Position numbers and translations under genes: made by a program
The notes under the pieces: model-generated
The model's input: only the letters and a program-made list of their open reading frames with translations
Database searches by the model: none
What the model was told of the DNA's origin: nothing
Shown here: piece after piece, positions 10,870 to 23,403 of the stretch
Position numbering within the stretch: position 1 is the first letter of the stretch
Layout: each line of letters opens with the position of its first letter
Source of the DNA: Amanita rubescens
Lineage: Eukaryota; Basidiomycota; Agaricomycetes; Agaricales; Amanitaceae
Assembly (NCBI GenBank): GCA_015039365.1
Contig: WION01000005.1
Span: forward strand, 868,001 to 932,000
Length of the DNA stretch: 64,000 bases
Direction: 5' to 3'

Positions 10870-11507
10870 CTAAAAACCCTTGCTGGCCTTTTCAAGCACT
10901 GGAAATAATTACGTTAGATCACTCGTATAGCTGCGACATCAGAATACGTACCCGTTTCGTAACTTATCTCGCTCGGGTCGGACGCCTGAACCTCAACAGG
11001 GATACCGACAAGAGCCTTCCTGAGCGCATCTCTGGAGGAGGCGAAAAGCATTTTCTGCTTGATCTTGGCAACGTCCGGAGACCTACAGAGTCACCCAATC
11101 AGTTCATCGCCCACACTCTAGTGACATCAAGCCGATATATACGCCACCAGCAGCGATATGCTCGCTGACCCAAGCTGTGACAGCACAAGAAGGTTGCTTA
11201 CCAGGAAACGAAAACTAGCTTGTTCCTCTTGCCTGCCCCTTCTTTCTCAAACTCGAGATCGTAAACCGCCCATCTGCACTGGTCTTCAGGGAGATCCGAC
11301 ATGAATTCATCGTAATCCGTAGATGAGGACGATTTCTCAACAACGATCTCTGTGAAGGTGTTGTTTAAGTTGAAAATGATGTATTTGTGCCTTTTGCCAA
11401 GTTTCAAATCTTTGAAAACGTCCAGGCATTCATTACTAGCAGTGACTCCGGATGCCTGTTGCAGGATGAGCTCGAAAAGGGCGCGTTATTCCCAATGAAC
11501 TTGCCAT
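10870..11507 (-). CDS. COF1: cofilin / actin-depolymerising factor
   Basis: This small cytosolic protein severs and depolymerises ADP-actin filaments. After the start the frame reads ASGVTASNECLDVFKDLKLG, then the ADF-homology core YIIFNLNNTFTEIVVEK, YDEFMSDLPEDQCRWAVYD, the actin-binding helix region SPDVAKIKQKMLFASSRDAL, and ends LEKASKGF at 10870. Predicted length is about 140 residues, normal for fungal cofilin. The first intron (11456-11504) follows the ATG directly and begins with GC. Other short introns lie near 11100-11200 and 10885-10955. It is adjacent to alpha-actinin on the same strand (123 bp apart), so two actin regulators are neighbours. Confidence 0.92.
11456..11504 (-). other. 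GC-AG intron directly after the cofilin start codon
   Basis: On the minus strand ATG is followed by GCAAGT and the intron ends CAACAG before GCATCCGGAGTC. Joining gives ATG GCA TCC GGA GTC (MASGV), the usual cofilin N-terminus. Using the GT one step further (GTTCAT) gives a frame that soon stops. GCAAGT is the preferred donor of the GC-AG intron class. Confidence 0.75.
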
Positions 11508-11629
11508 TCTAGTTGGTCGAGATGAGGGGTGTAAGAAGGTGATAAGGCCAAACAAGCGATTCGACTAGATAAAGCAAACGATCACCCAAATTTAGTCATA
11601 CACCGCAGCTTCTGGCACCGCTTTGCGCG

Positions 11630-14267
11630 CTACGCAAAAACATCATCTAACCAGCGCTCATAATCGTACTCTAGTTCTCCCGCTTCATTTGCTTTGCTTG
11701 GCATAACCTCCCTCAGATACTCAATCGATGCACTTGGCAGCTGCGCCAACCGCAAGTCTAGTTCAGAGACATATGGCTATTTCTGATTAGCTAACTCCTT
11801 TCATACCGTAAAAGGGTGCATTCCTACCTTGTCGCCCGCAATGCCATGGAAGGCCTCGCGCAGCTGGTCCGGCGATGTCTGATCTTCAGTGATATCCACC
11901 TGACAGTAACCCGCAGTCAGATCATGTTGCCTGCGGAACGGAAGCGCCCACCAATAGATTGATAAACGCCTCGTAGGTGACTGCGCCGTAATCTTCCGTA
12001 AGCTGTTCATAAATGTAATTCATATCATTATCCGAGTAGACCAGCCCCAAGCTTGCCAGCGCAGCTGCCATTTCCGACAAATTAAGGGTGTTTGTTTCGT
12101 CCTTGTCAAAGTACCTAAACGTGCTCTCAAATTGCTCCAGCTGAGCGGGTGTCAAATTGGTCATATTTCGAGATACGATCTACAACACTACATCAGAATT
12201 GGAATGAGGATGTTAGGTGATTCTGACCTGGTTATCTATGAAGGAAATCTTCTTGGCAATACTTTGGACCAACAATTCTAGTTCGAAATCCAAGTCTTGA
12301 CAAGTCAACACGGTATAATCGTTCTCTTCCACGTTCGCAGCTGTGCATTCTGCTTCCACCGCCGCCGCCTCTTCTAGCTTGTCGGACAAAGCTGGCAATT
12401 TGGTTTGTATCTCTTGTACCTGCCGTTGCTGCTCCTGTACAAATAATCATAATTGGTTGAGCAACATAATTATATGAGAGGTATGACCTCTAGGGGGCCT
12501 TTGATGGCTGCGATTTCGGACGATATTTCATGTAAATGACGCGCAAAATTGTTTGCCAAGTCCGCAAATTGCTTCCGAAGTGATTCCTTTATCCTAAATC
12601 CTTGGCGGTGAATTCAGAGATCGAATGGCCAAGGAACTTACTGTTGTATTTGCGCATTTATAGCCCTTGACCTATTGGCTTCCGATTCAAGAAGTTGTTT
12701 CCATGCGTCATCCATGTCAGTTAGGGTGAGACCCGGCGGGGCTACATATTCACGCAATCCATACGTTCTTAGCTTTGTCTGCACGTTTCCGAACAATGTT
12801 GCGATATCCTGTTTCTCCGTTACCCATGAACGCTTCATCGTTTGTTTATAAGTTGCGAATTCGCTTGATTGTTCTTTCGCATCTTGATATGTACCGGCGA
12901 AGACGCTCGCAGACCACCGTTCTTGCATGTCATGGAGAGCGGAAAGAAGCTAAAATAGTCAAAAATGGGTGTGCGACGCCCGAAACTTTGCTCACTATTC
13001 GCGCCCGGCGCTCGTAATCATTTCGCGAAACCCAAACTGACTGCATCAGCTCTGCAAACTTTTCAACACGCCTAGAGACGGTTTCGGCTTGATCTGTTCA
13101 CATGAATCTCAGTATTGAGCGGCACAGGATGGCCATACCAACCCATTGTTGAAAAGGCGTGGAAGTAGCTTGCAACATATGTCATCACGCTACGTTCATC
13201 TGGATGTTGAGAGTCACACAAATCTTCCACTTCAAGTAGTTGCTGTCCAGGTTGATCAATCTACGATCAATGGAAACAGAGGCAACTAACTGGTATGTTA
13301 AGATGTTCTGCGGCAATATTGAAGGCAAGTCTTGTGTTCCCATGCCAGTCGCTCTGAAAGTGAAATCAACATCCTTAGGAAATCTGCCATCTATATTTTT
13401 AAGACATACCTTGTCCAGGTTATTATAGTCAAGTAGATCTGGCCGATGACAATGTATTAGGGCACATCTGTGTCTGTTAGTTTGTTGGAGCAGTGGTACG
13501 CGAGATCCGACATACAAAGCCAGTCCATCTGACCAACTGTGGGAGAAATCTTGTACGTCGACCTCTTTGTATGGCGCAGTCTTTCTTTGACACCATAAAA
13601 GAAGACCCGCCTTGGCCGAGAGACCTTCTTCACTACGTTTCGCTCAGTATGAGTAGATACCAGTATATATGGTTCATACCTGATGTCTGCAATGGTGAAT
13701 CGAAGAATCAGAGTCCAGATCATGCCGAGAGTGAGTTTGAGATTTCCGTCGATGATATCTTTCTGCGCGTCAACTTTCGGTGACATCGCATAGATAAGAC
13801 GCGCGTTATTCACCTTCTGGTCCTATATTTGTGAGCTTCACGCCTCTAGAGTTGATGAATTCTAAAGCTTTGTTGACGTTCTCTGCTTTCTGTACGCGTA
13901 TTCGAGGATTCTTGTTATACCGTCCCAAAGATGTATCGCCTGTCGATTCTTCCATCAGATCCCTCAAGTGTCCCTGAACTACACGACTTGCCCATTATCT
14001 CCTGCAGTCGAAACTTAATCTACATGACCGATACACAATGCGCTGGCTCACCATGAGCTGAATAAGCCGAACACCATCCGAAAGATCCTTGACAAGAGAT
14101 GTCATTGTAGGGTATCCGTTCGCCTCAAGCTTTGTGTTTAGCCTAGTGTTATAATATGAAATACAAACAGACAGTAAGTTTAGAGTTGACTGGTCGAGTT
14201 ATATACAGCACCATTTACAGAAAGTTCGTTCCTGCACATCGCGAGAACGAGCTTCGAGCGAGTCCAT
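11630..14267 (-). CDS. ain1: alpha-actinin (CH-CH, spectrin-like rod, EF-hands)
   Basis: Alpha-actinin cross-links actin filaments, in fungi mainly at the cytokinetic ring. The start ATG at 14267 begins [19 protein letters not shown] followed by the first calponin-homology domain ([20 protein letters not shown], later [21 protein letters not shown]). The second CH domain contains [19 protein letters not shown] near 13430-13480. A rod with spectrin-type helices follows (for example residues around [12 protein letters not shown] near 12820), and a C-terminal EF-hand region [23 protein letters not shown] near 12060-12150. It ends [10 protein letters not shown] at 11630, typical of the family. 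The first intron falls inside a Trp codon. About a dozen short introns; around 630 residues is expected. No defects seen. Confidence 0.92.
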
Positions 14268-14346
14268 TGGTGGTAAGCTGAGAGAGCCAACGCGTCTAAA
14301 ATTCAAAGTCCGTCGGCGCGTCTCCCAATCTTGTCTTCATACAGCC

Positions 14347-16612
14347 ATGGCTACTCAATTTGACCGCATATACCATGAGCATTCTCCAGATGTTGGAAGT
14401 ACGTAGCGCATATATCCATGAAATTCGCTCTGACGCGACAGAATAGAGTTTCGTATTGCCGCCAGCGGCATGGCCTGGAAAGGAGCAGAAACCGAGGGTG
14501 TCACAGCAATGGCCGCAACGGACATAAAATGGGCACAGTGGGCGCGCGTGGCCCGAAACTTCCAACTCAGAGTAGGAATGAAAGACCACAGAAGAGAAAA
14601 GTTCGACGGTTTCATGCGCGAGGTGCGTTTTCTTGCTGATGGATACGATTGCTGTCCTTCTAAAAAACCGTTTGTAGGATCATGATAAACTCGCAGGTCT
14701 TCTTAAGAACCACTTTGGGATCACTTTAGAGAACAAAGAAGTGTCATTCAGAGGCTGGAACTGGGGAGTAACCGACTTTCAAGGCAGGTGCTACCGATTC
14801 ATTCCCAAAATGGCTGCTGAGATCCCGTAGGCCAAGATCTGGCCTTCATGGTGGGAGACAAGACCGCATTTGAACTCCCTCTCCGACATGTCGCAAATTC
14901 TAACATTGCCGGACGTACGGAGGTGTCACTGGAGTTTGCCACCTCCTCAAGGGGTCCCACAAAGGGCTTTGGAGACGAGATTGTGGAAATCAGGTTTCAT
15001 GTGCCTGGTACACACACGAAACTGAAAGGCGGCTCAAGTTCCGACGTCGAATCCCAAAAGTCTGATGCGGAGGAGGAAGAAATTAGTGCCGCCCAAGTCT
15101 TCCACGATATGGTCAAGGAAAAGGCCGAGATCGGCCAAGTTACGGGAGATCTCATCTTGAGCTTCGAAGAAGTTCTAGTACTCACTCCCCGTGGTCGATA
15201 TGACATGGATATGTTCCCTGAATTCCTGCGTCTGCGCGGGAAGACGTACGATTATAAAATCATCTACAGCAGCATTTCAAAACTATTCCTACTTCCAAAA
15301 GATGATCTGCACGTTCTATTCATTGTAAGCTTCATGTCTGGACGGCGTATAGTGGCTGATCATGCACTTGCTCATAGCTCGGCTTAAGCATCCCAATTAG
15401 ACAAGGTCAGACAAGGTATCAATACCTTGTCATGCAGTTCTCCCGCGAGGAAGAGATTACAGCAGAACTGAACATGGACGAGTGCGTCGTTGATAGGGTA
15501 GACGGCACCGGATGAGGCTAAACAAACATCGTTAGGGAAGAAATCGCGAAATATGACAGACTAAAGAAAAACTATGAAGACCCTACCTTTGAAGTTGTTT
15601 CAAGCGTCTTCAGAGCCCTGTCTCGGAAGAAAATCATCGGCTCGGGAAGTTTCCAGAGGTATCATTCTGCATTTTCTTTATGTGAGCCCGACTGATCATC
15701 GTCCAGTCGTGATGGACATCCGGGCATCAAAGCCAACCTAAAAGCCATTCAAGGCGATCTATTCATGCTCGAAAAATACATCTTTTTTGTTTCCAAGCAG
15801 CCTACGCTTATCGAACTCTCTGATATTCATCAAGTCGTCTTCTCTCGTGTCGGCTCGAGCATGGGTGCTGCCGCTGCGCGTACTTTTGATCTCAAAATTG
15901 TGACCAAGGAAGGACCGGAATTCAACTTTACTTCTATCAACAAAGAGGAACATGAACCAGTAGAAGCGTATCTGAAGGAAAAGAAGGTCAAGGTGAAGAA
16001 CGAGATGGTGCCCGATGCAGACCTCCTTTTGGCTGCAGCTGCAGGAGATGACGAGGACGAAGACATGCAGAGCGTGAATTCAGATGACAGCCGGCCTAGG
16101 ACGAAGAAATCGAGAATGGACGAGGATAGTGAAGAAGATGGCAAGTTCCACTCCTCTCCTACTTTTTTTTATTAACTTTTTAACGTTGATGTTTGCTCCC
16201 TCCAGCGGACTTCAATGTTTCAGAGTCTGACGCTGGTTCGCCGACCGACAGCGATTCGGATGAATCTGGAGCAGAAACTGCTTCTGACGCAAGTGGAGAT
16301 ATCGCACTCGCCAAGAGCGCGGCCAAGAAAAAGGGCAAGGGCAAGGCGAAGAACGGTGACAGTCCTAAAAAGACAGTGAAGAAGAAGAAATCCAAGGCCA
16401 AGGGTAGTGACGCTGAAGACGAAGAAGAAAAGCCAGCTAAAAAGGTCAAGCCAAAGCCCAAACCCAAGAAATCATCAGACGTTGACGATGATGCTATGGA
16501 TATCGACGAGGAGAGACCCAAGCTTAAACCGAAGCCGAAACCAAAGGCAAAGGCAAAAGCAGACGGTGATAGCGATCAGCCTCCCAAAAAGAAGATCAAA
16601 ACGACAAATTAG
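14347..16612 (+). CDS. POB3: FACT complex subunit POB3 (SSRP1-like, no HMG box)
   Basis: POB3 with SPT16 forms FACT, the histone chaperone that opens and rebuilds nucleosomes during transcription and replication. The start is MATQFDRIYHEHSPDVG; the first intron (near 14401-14450) joins to KFRIAASGMAWKG. Family motifs follow: FDGFMRE/DHDKLAGLLKNHF, SFRGWNWGVTDF, TEVSLEF, then the middle tandem-PH region (IPIRQGQTRYQYLVMQF, IIGSGSF) and EKYIFFVSKQPTLIEL. The C-terminus alternates acidic and Lys-rich tracts and ends without an HMG box, as in other fungi where the DNA-binding role is taken by an Nhp6-type protein. Its start is only 79 bp from the divergent alpha-actinin start. Confidence 0.92.
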
Positions 16613-16813
16613 ATGCTCGAATCTTTTTACTTTTTACATTGACACGATTTGTACAGTACTTCATACAAGTTCTTTCTATCTTAATGAAATTTTTGAACTG
16701 TTAGTTAAGATATGGTCTATGTGCGATAAAAATGGCAGTGAAGGACAGAAAGTCTAGGAGCGAATAGATACAATATGAAAAGAACGTGTTTTATCGTGGG
16801 TCTGGGCGTATAC

Positions 16814-19800
16814 TTATGTTTTGGATAAAAGAGAACCGGGTTCGAAAACGTCGGCGGGGGCAAGGTTGACAAGGGGTTGCATGGTCCGGACTTTGCGTAT
16901 GCCAGCATTCGCAAGGGGTCCGGCGGGTGCGTTCCCTACCCTACTACTCCCACCATTAATGTTTGCCCTAGAACTAAACAGGACGTGTCGTTCCTGATGC
17001 AACACGTATGACTGTGATACATAATTCCATCAATCAGTCGTTCGCTGGCAACGCTCGTTGGACTCACTCGGGCAACTAAAATTTTTTCAATCCATTTGTG
17101 CCCGTCGCGGGCCTGGCAAGAGAACATGTGCAGATAATCCGCCTTGTTCTCGAAATATGTAAGGTTATCGGTTGACTTGATCGCGAACGCGAACGGCTTG
17201 GGAGCTTTGTTATACCCCCGTGTGACCGTGTACGCATCAAAGTTGGAAAGCGAACAGAGGAACACCTCGTCTTTTCCCTGAAGTTGGTCGTCAGGGGAAA
17301 TGATGAAGGGGACCAGAGTTTGGAATATAAACTCACATTGTCACGCTTCGATAGCCATAAACCATGCTCACGAAGCCGCAGCCAACGCTTGCTCCATTTA
17401 CCTTTCTTGCACTCCCACTCAACGTAGCCGCCGTGAGTAGGTGCACTCGATGGGGTAGCCTACACACATCCCCGTAAGCCAAAGCTCGATATAGCAAGAC
17501 CAACGCACCTCCAGGCTCAGCGGCTTAGCCAACGGCGTCAGCTTGAGCACGAACATGTTCACCAGCTTGTCCTTGTTCCAAGACGCCTGAACATCAGAAA
17601 GAAGCTCGTAGCCACGTAATGGTCGTTCTATCCCACCGCCTTTAGCACAAAGACGTTCAAAACAAGTCGCGGATCAACACCTACCCAGTCCAAAATCTTG
17701 CGCAACTTCAAACAACATCCAATCCTCATGTCCCACCAAACCGTTCACGGGCAAAGAACCTTGGTTCCTAATCATATTCACAACGTCGTCCGCGTTGGTG
17801 CTATTATCAATTTCAACAACATTGAACCGCTGCATATCACAGATGAAGATCCTCTGCTGCGTCTTGATGTTGATGTTGCTGTTGATGCTAGATGTCACCT
17901 GTGCGAGAGGCTTAGGCGATCTTTCGAGTTCCATCGACGTCTTCTTGCCTAGAACGATGGCAGGGAAGGAACCCTTGCTGAGTTTCCTCGGAGGTTCGCC
18001 ACCGCTCATACGCGGCTGAGGCAACGGGGGAACGGGCGGAGATGCTTCCAACGATACACGGGACGAGGGTAGAGGAGGACCTTGCCAAGCAGAAGGTGGT
18101 GCAGCCTCTTCACCGCGCACTCTACTCCTAGCCCGTGAAAGCGCTCGACCGAGCCTGGAAGATGTTGAATCCGCCGTAGAAGGTCTTTGCAGGGTCTCTT
18201 CGCTCGGCTTCGCATTCGGACGGTGGAAAGACCTCATAGTGCGTAAAACTCGAGAAGCGGTTTCATCTATAGGACTAGTCGAGGTAGGTACAAAACGTTG
18301 CGTGTGGGGTGCAGCGTGAGCTTCGTCCATCGTTCTGGTCCGGCCTCTCGGAACTTCTGCCCTGGAGGTAGACGCCCTTTGAAGATTACTCGACTCGGCC
18401 ACTTGGAAGTCCTGGAGCTTACGCGCCAAATCTTCCGGAGCGAACGGTCTAGGCGTATTGCTCGGGAGCGTACGCGTCCGCGAGCGTCCCGAAGGTGGTC
18501 GACTAGCAGCAATGAGAGCAGCCTCTTGCGAGCTGGACAATACCGTTTGCGGAGGTGCACTCATAATCGCAGCCTCCACTTCGGCTTTCAGAGCGCGTTC
18601 GCGTCGACGTTTATCCCGCTCTTCACGAAACTGTTGCCGCATGCTGCGCTGAGCCTCTAAAGCAGTGGGAATACGTTGGGCGAGTGGCACGTCATCTTCC
18701 GAATCGGTAACGCGCTCCGCGTTACAAGGAATGGGCTGACCGTAATCCTCCTCGGAGCCTTCTTCGTCTGAAGATGTCCCGGGTGTGGACGAACCTGACA
18801 AGGCAGGACCTGTGTGTTGGGCGTCGACGTCCGCCATCACCGTCATCTCCCCGCCCGCCATCACCACCGTGGCCGCCACCATTACCGGACGGCGGGTATC
18901 CCCTTCGACCGCGATACCCGTACCCATCGCCACTGCCGCTGGTTTGCCCAAACGGCGGTGAACTCGAGGGATAACCGCGAGAGGAGGACCAGCCAGTACT
19001 GTCAGCCGGCTCGTCTTCAGTTATAGCTTCATGTTCGAGCATCTGCTCAGAGTCGGTATCCACTGACGACTCGGCGATGGTGGGCAAGTTCGAAGGAAGG
19101 AGAGAAGCTTCGTGAAAGATGAATTTATCACCGCGAGCTGTGTCAAGTCGACAGAGAGAAGGTAGCAACGGGCCCAACAGATCCGCCGGCGAATGGTCGA
19201 TGTCATGGTCACGGGTGGCAGCAAAAAAGTTGAAGTTTCCATAATGGTCATCAATATCGTCTCCAAGGAACATTTCTGAAGATGAAACGGATTCCAAGGA
19301 TAGAGAACGCGAGAGAGAGGCAGACGAAAGTTCGAGGGAGGGCGTGGAAATGTTGTCGTAGAACGTAAAGGTTTCTCTGTCTGAGTTATACTGGGGCGAG
19401 CCAAAAGTGGAAGGTCGATCGGACCCGATTTGATCTACGACGTCAGAGGGTGCCGGTGTTGCTTCAGCGATGGACGAGTTCGGATGGGCGCGCAAGGTGC
19501 CACTGCCACTATTACCACCTAGGGGACTGGTGGGACGCGTCGCGCAAGGCGTGTCGGCGCCTGACGTATCCTCGTCGTCATCATGGTCCTCCTCCTCTTC
19601 GTCCTCGCTGACCTCAGCTTCTTGCCATGGCTCGTACGGCAGGCCAGCTCCAACTTTACCCTTTCGCACCTAAATACCGCGCGGTTTAGCTCAAAATCAT
19701 GAAACACGTGCGGTGTTTTAAGCTATACCTTTTTTGGAGGCGCGAGGCTCATATGAACCAGAGTATGTAATGAGGGTAAGGATGGACGCGAGGAAAAAGC

Positions 19801-20613
19801 GGGCCGTTCGTAGGCAGGTTTGATCCTTCCGCGAGGGGACAGTGGAGCGGGTACATGTGGTGTGATTGAACCAAAATAAGACGACTGGACGGAATCGGGC
19901 GGGGATAAAGGGGATCGAGGGACGGAGACCGTGGGGACCGGTGTTGGTGAGGTTGGTCGAGAAACGGGCGCAGAAAATATTTTGTCGATGGATGAACGAG
20001 AGGAAACGACTGCTGATGAAGACAAGTTGGCGAATGGATCATCGTCGAGAAGAAAGGGAGGAGGGTCATCGTCCATTTTGGAGGTGGACGGTTGAGGCTC
20101 GGAAGCAAAAAAGTGCGTTGAAGTAGCGTGATGTTGAACGTAAGAGTAGGAGCGAGACCTGCTGGGACTCTTTTTGTGCGACATAAACGTGGGAGAAGAC
20201 TGGAGGAATGAAGGTAATACGATTGATTGTAATGAGCGTCGATTCTTAGTCATTGTGGGTGTAGTATTTTCAGTTAGAGCAAGTTTTAGATGATGAGGAT
20301 ATAAGGGATGCGCTTCAAACGGAGAACTGGTCAGTGACCCTGTTAGTAGTCTCTGTCAAGTTGAAATACGTCAGAAAAAAGCGCAAAGTGGTTAGTTTGA
20401 AACGGACCTTGTGTTGGTCACTGTGGCAGCCAGGCCGGACTACTACGTGATCGTCGTTGCGTTTTAGCGCCAGAAGCGGTTTGGTGACAGGAAGTGGGTC
20501 AGATGTAACGAGTGGGTTAAATTCGCGTTCGTATTCATAGTCGGGCACAGAAGGCCAACTCAAACCCTCAAAATCTACGTCCGTGTGACGATCGGATAAG
20601 GGCATGGGCATCT
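16814..20613 (-). CDS. large Ras-association (RA) plus PH domain adaptor protein
   Basis: A long disordered Ser/Pro/Arg-rich N-terminal part is followed by an RA domain (IFICDMQRFNVVEIDNST, near 17720-17850) and directly by a PH domain (GGYVEWECKKGKWSKRWL, then FLCSLSNFDAYTV and HKWIEKILVAR, near 17060-17430), ending EPGSLLSKT at 16814. RA-PH tandems occur in MRL/Grb7-type Ras or Rap effectors; membrane recruitment by small GTPases and phosphoinositides is therefore inferred. I place the start at 20613 rather than 20253: a preceding exon (MPMPLSDRHTDVDFEG...) splices at AAG/GTCCGT...ACAG/AGA and stays open into the frame at 20253. A Gly-rich stretch near 18830-18890 is removed as an intron, which restores the frame. 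About 1,050 residues. Confidence 0.8.
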
Positions 20614-20852
20614 GATTAGAAAACGCTTGGAAAATCAATATTGCACGTTGCGGCGTTGAAAAAAAAAAAAACAGGAGGCGGCGTGGCAGTTCAGAAAGCA
20701 ACGCGCCTCGGTTGCATTCGGACTTGCTTTAAGAATCTTGGCTCAGCACGCTGCGGATTGAGTTCAAGCTTACGACCATCAAATGTCGGGTCCGCTTCAC
20801 TACAGGCACCGACAACGGCACCGGCAACCACCGAAACGTAACAACCCTCATA
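20614..20852. promoter_or_regulatory. shared promoter between the RA-PH gene and the DCAF4-like gene
   Basis: The divergent start codons are 239 bp apart. The region includes an A12 run near 20660 that could exclude nucleosomes; no specific factor sites identified. Confidence 0.45.
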
Positions 20853-22607
20853 ATGCCTCCACCAGACCTCCCAGGCTTTTATTGGGATTCACTCAAGAAT
20901 CGTTACTTTCCTATCTCCTCTCGCCCGGCGGTACTACCTGAACAGCCAGTACACATAGATAGTGCAGAACCACACACACCACCAACCAACGAAAAGCAAA
21001 AGTGCAGGGACGCATGGGCGTTGTTTCAAGTCCAACGGCAATCTCACGATGTCAACCAAAGGGACAGAATGGCAAAGTCTGTACTTTGTTATATTTACGG
21101 ACCGCAAAAACACTTACTCATTTTAGGGAAATTCTTTCATCACATTACGCTTCTACGTCACTCTTTAAACACACCTGGATACCAACCTCGGGTCGCATAC
21201 GCGCCTTTTGCGTAAGCTCTTTATGTGCCTTTTGTGACTCATGTCTGAGATGTAGTTAGACTACGAATTATAATGGCTTTCATCGCCGATACTTGGGTGA
21301 CGACCAAGGGTGGCTGTACGCATGCATGACTCCAGACATAGAAGAACAAGATATCGTAACCGAGTCATGGTTACCAGAACTCATTCTCCACCCCGCATCC
21401 GAAGTTCGTCCCCCGCGATCGCGCATTCTTCACAGCGGCTGAATACCGCCAGATCACTTCTATATGCATATCGGGCACCAAATGCGTGTAAGTACCTCCG
21501 CATAACCCGCGACTACTACTATAACCTCTGTAAAAGCGCAACTTGTTTAGGTCCTTCAGCACGAATATCAGTCCAAGACTTGAACGTGATTGGGTGAGTT
21601 TTGACCAAGGTGCCACTTCCTCTTTATCTGATGTTACGCCAAGGAGAACCTCATTGCTGGGCCTGAAAGGCGTACACGACATCTGGTGCGCTCATTTAGA
21701 CGGCAGTTCCTTGGCAATTGGTAAACTTTTTAACGTCACTCTCGTAAGTGAGTTCGACTGAACTCAAATATCAGGTGCCGATAAACGCGCTATTTTTCTA
21801 CAAGATCTCGACTCGTCGGCGCAGTTCAAATATCTGGAAACCCAAAGCGACGTGTTTTCCGTATATCATCGCCACGTTTGTTTTATATTCACGTTTTTGA
21901 ATGGACATCCTCGCTCACGTGCTAAAAGAACCTAGTCTATACGGGGGCTCGCAACGGATCAATCACGCGATTCGACCAACGGCTAAAGACGTACGGACAA
22001 AAACTGTACGATAACCGTTTCGGTTCGGGAGCGCGGTCGACCGTCTTGCACCTCGAGGTGGTGAGAGACTATCAGCTTCTCACCAGTCATATGGACGGCA
22101 ACGTGAGTTCCTTTTCATTGTCAACAACTCAAGTCTTGATACCCGGACGCAAGCTCGCATCCTACGACCTCCGCTTCACCCGTCACTCGTCTCCGTTAGT
22201 ACGTTATGCAGGCCACGTGAATACACATCATCGTAAACTGGTATGCCTCAGCACTGCTTCTATCATTAGAGGTTGCTGACAATCACGACCCGTTTCAGGG
22301 AATCGCGGTCGATCCGCATGAACAATTTTTATTTGCCGCGGGCGTGGACCGACGAATCCGTAGTTGGTCACTAAGCACCGGCGCCCAGATCCAACCTCCC
22401 GCATTTGACGCCGTCCCAGAGTCTATGGACACCGTCCTCACACCGGATGACGCTCACAGACTAGGGAACCCATTCAAAGGCGTGTTTTCTCACCCCGTGC
22501 AGGCTATGCAGGTAACAGAAGAAAGGAGAGGGTTATGTCTCTGGGCAGCGAGTGACGAGGATTTGTACCAATACCATCTTGGTCAGCAGGGAGATTGTAA
22601 AGCGTAG
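20853..22607 (+). CDS. DCAF4-like WD40 protein
   Basis: The start reads PDLPGFYWDSLKNRYFP, the N-terminal signature of the DCAF4/WDR21 family (substrate receptors of DDB1-CUL4 ubiquitin ligases). A later exon has YNGFHRRYLGDDQGWLYA (near 21270-21320), also typical of the family. The last exons give WD-type blades (RRIRSWSLSTGAQIQPP, LCLWAASDEDLYQYHLGQ) and stop at 22607. Several short introns are needed (for example near 21075-21130 and 22090-22300). Role in ubiquitination is inferred from the family; I did not resolve every exon edge. Confidence 0.75.
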
Positions 22608-22757
22608 TACTAAGGGTATATTAGAGTACGAGAGAGATAAACAACGTGATACTGCTGATGCAAACCCCGATTACTCGGAAATCCTAGTCCGAGTACCTCC
22701 CTTTTGTGCATGCTTCATTCGCACCAGCAAGCTCGTGCTTGCAGCAGCCCCGTAACT

Positions 22758-23367
22758 ATGAAGTACATCTCCCGTGAAGTGCGATTTACATTTCAAGCTA
22801 GTCGCGTTTTTTTTTTTTTGCTTACAACCACTAGGACCTCGCAGAGATCATCAAGAACGATCGGAACAAACCTGGCACGGACTACCTCGTCGTTGACGTT
22901 CGGGATGATGATTTCGTGGGTGGCAATATCAAGGGTGCAAAGAACGTCCCTTCGGAGAATTTCACGAAAGGGTTGAGCGAGTTGGTCAAGGAGACGAGGG
23001 ATATACCCAAAGTCGTGTTTCATTGCACTTATTCGCAGATTAGGTGGGTGTTTTGCTTGTCTCGTGTTGAGTTGATTTTATTTATGCGTTGTATAGGGGA
23101 CCTAAAGCTGCCAGGGTTCGTCTATTGTGGTCGGTATCTAAATCGAGCTAATGTGAGGTCGACTATAGGGATATGAAGAAGCTTTAGGGGATAGCCAGAA
23201 AGAGATTGTCGTGCTACGTGACGGGTTCGCACACTTTCAGGCAAAGTACAAGGTTAGTTTTTGTTTTTTTTGATAAATCGGGTTATATAACTCGTTATGG
23301 ACAGAACGATTCTAAGTTGGTAGAAAACTGGGACAAGGCGGTATGGGAAGAGGCGTGGCAAATATAA
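22758..23367 (+). CDS. rhodanese / CDC25-like phosphatase (Ych1/Ibp1 type)
   Basis: The small protein starts MKYISRE, then DLAEIIKNDRNKPGTDYLVVDVRDDDFVGGNI, a rhodanese fold, and carries the active-site loop HCTYSQIRGPKAAR, a CX5R phosphatase motif with catalytic Cys, as in the fungal Ych1/Ibp1 and Acr2 proteins. An intron interrupts the motif after the Arg-coding AG (near 23044-23095) and another follows it; the C-terminus reads GYEEALGDSQKEIVVLRDGF...WEEAWQI. About 150 residues. Members act as small phosphatases or arsenate reductases; which of these applies cannot be told from the sequence. A poly-T tract lies in the first intron. Confidence 0.85.
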
Positions 23368-23403
23368 TTCCGTACATGATGTAGATACCCGTATGCCAGT
23401 TCG

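Noticed and set aside
18722..18870. Gly-rich coding stretch and apparent frame change in the RA-PH gene, looking like a frameshift
   Set aside because: Removing GTAATG...ACACAG (an intron of about 75 nt) restores the frame as YPPSGPALSGSS, so no frameshift is needed.
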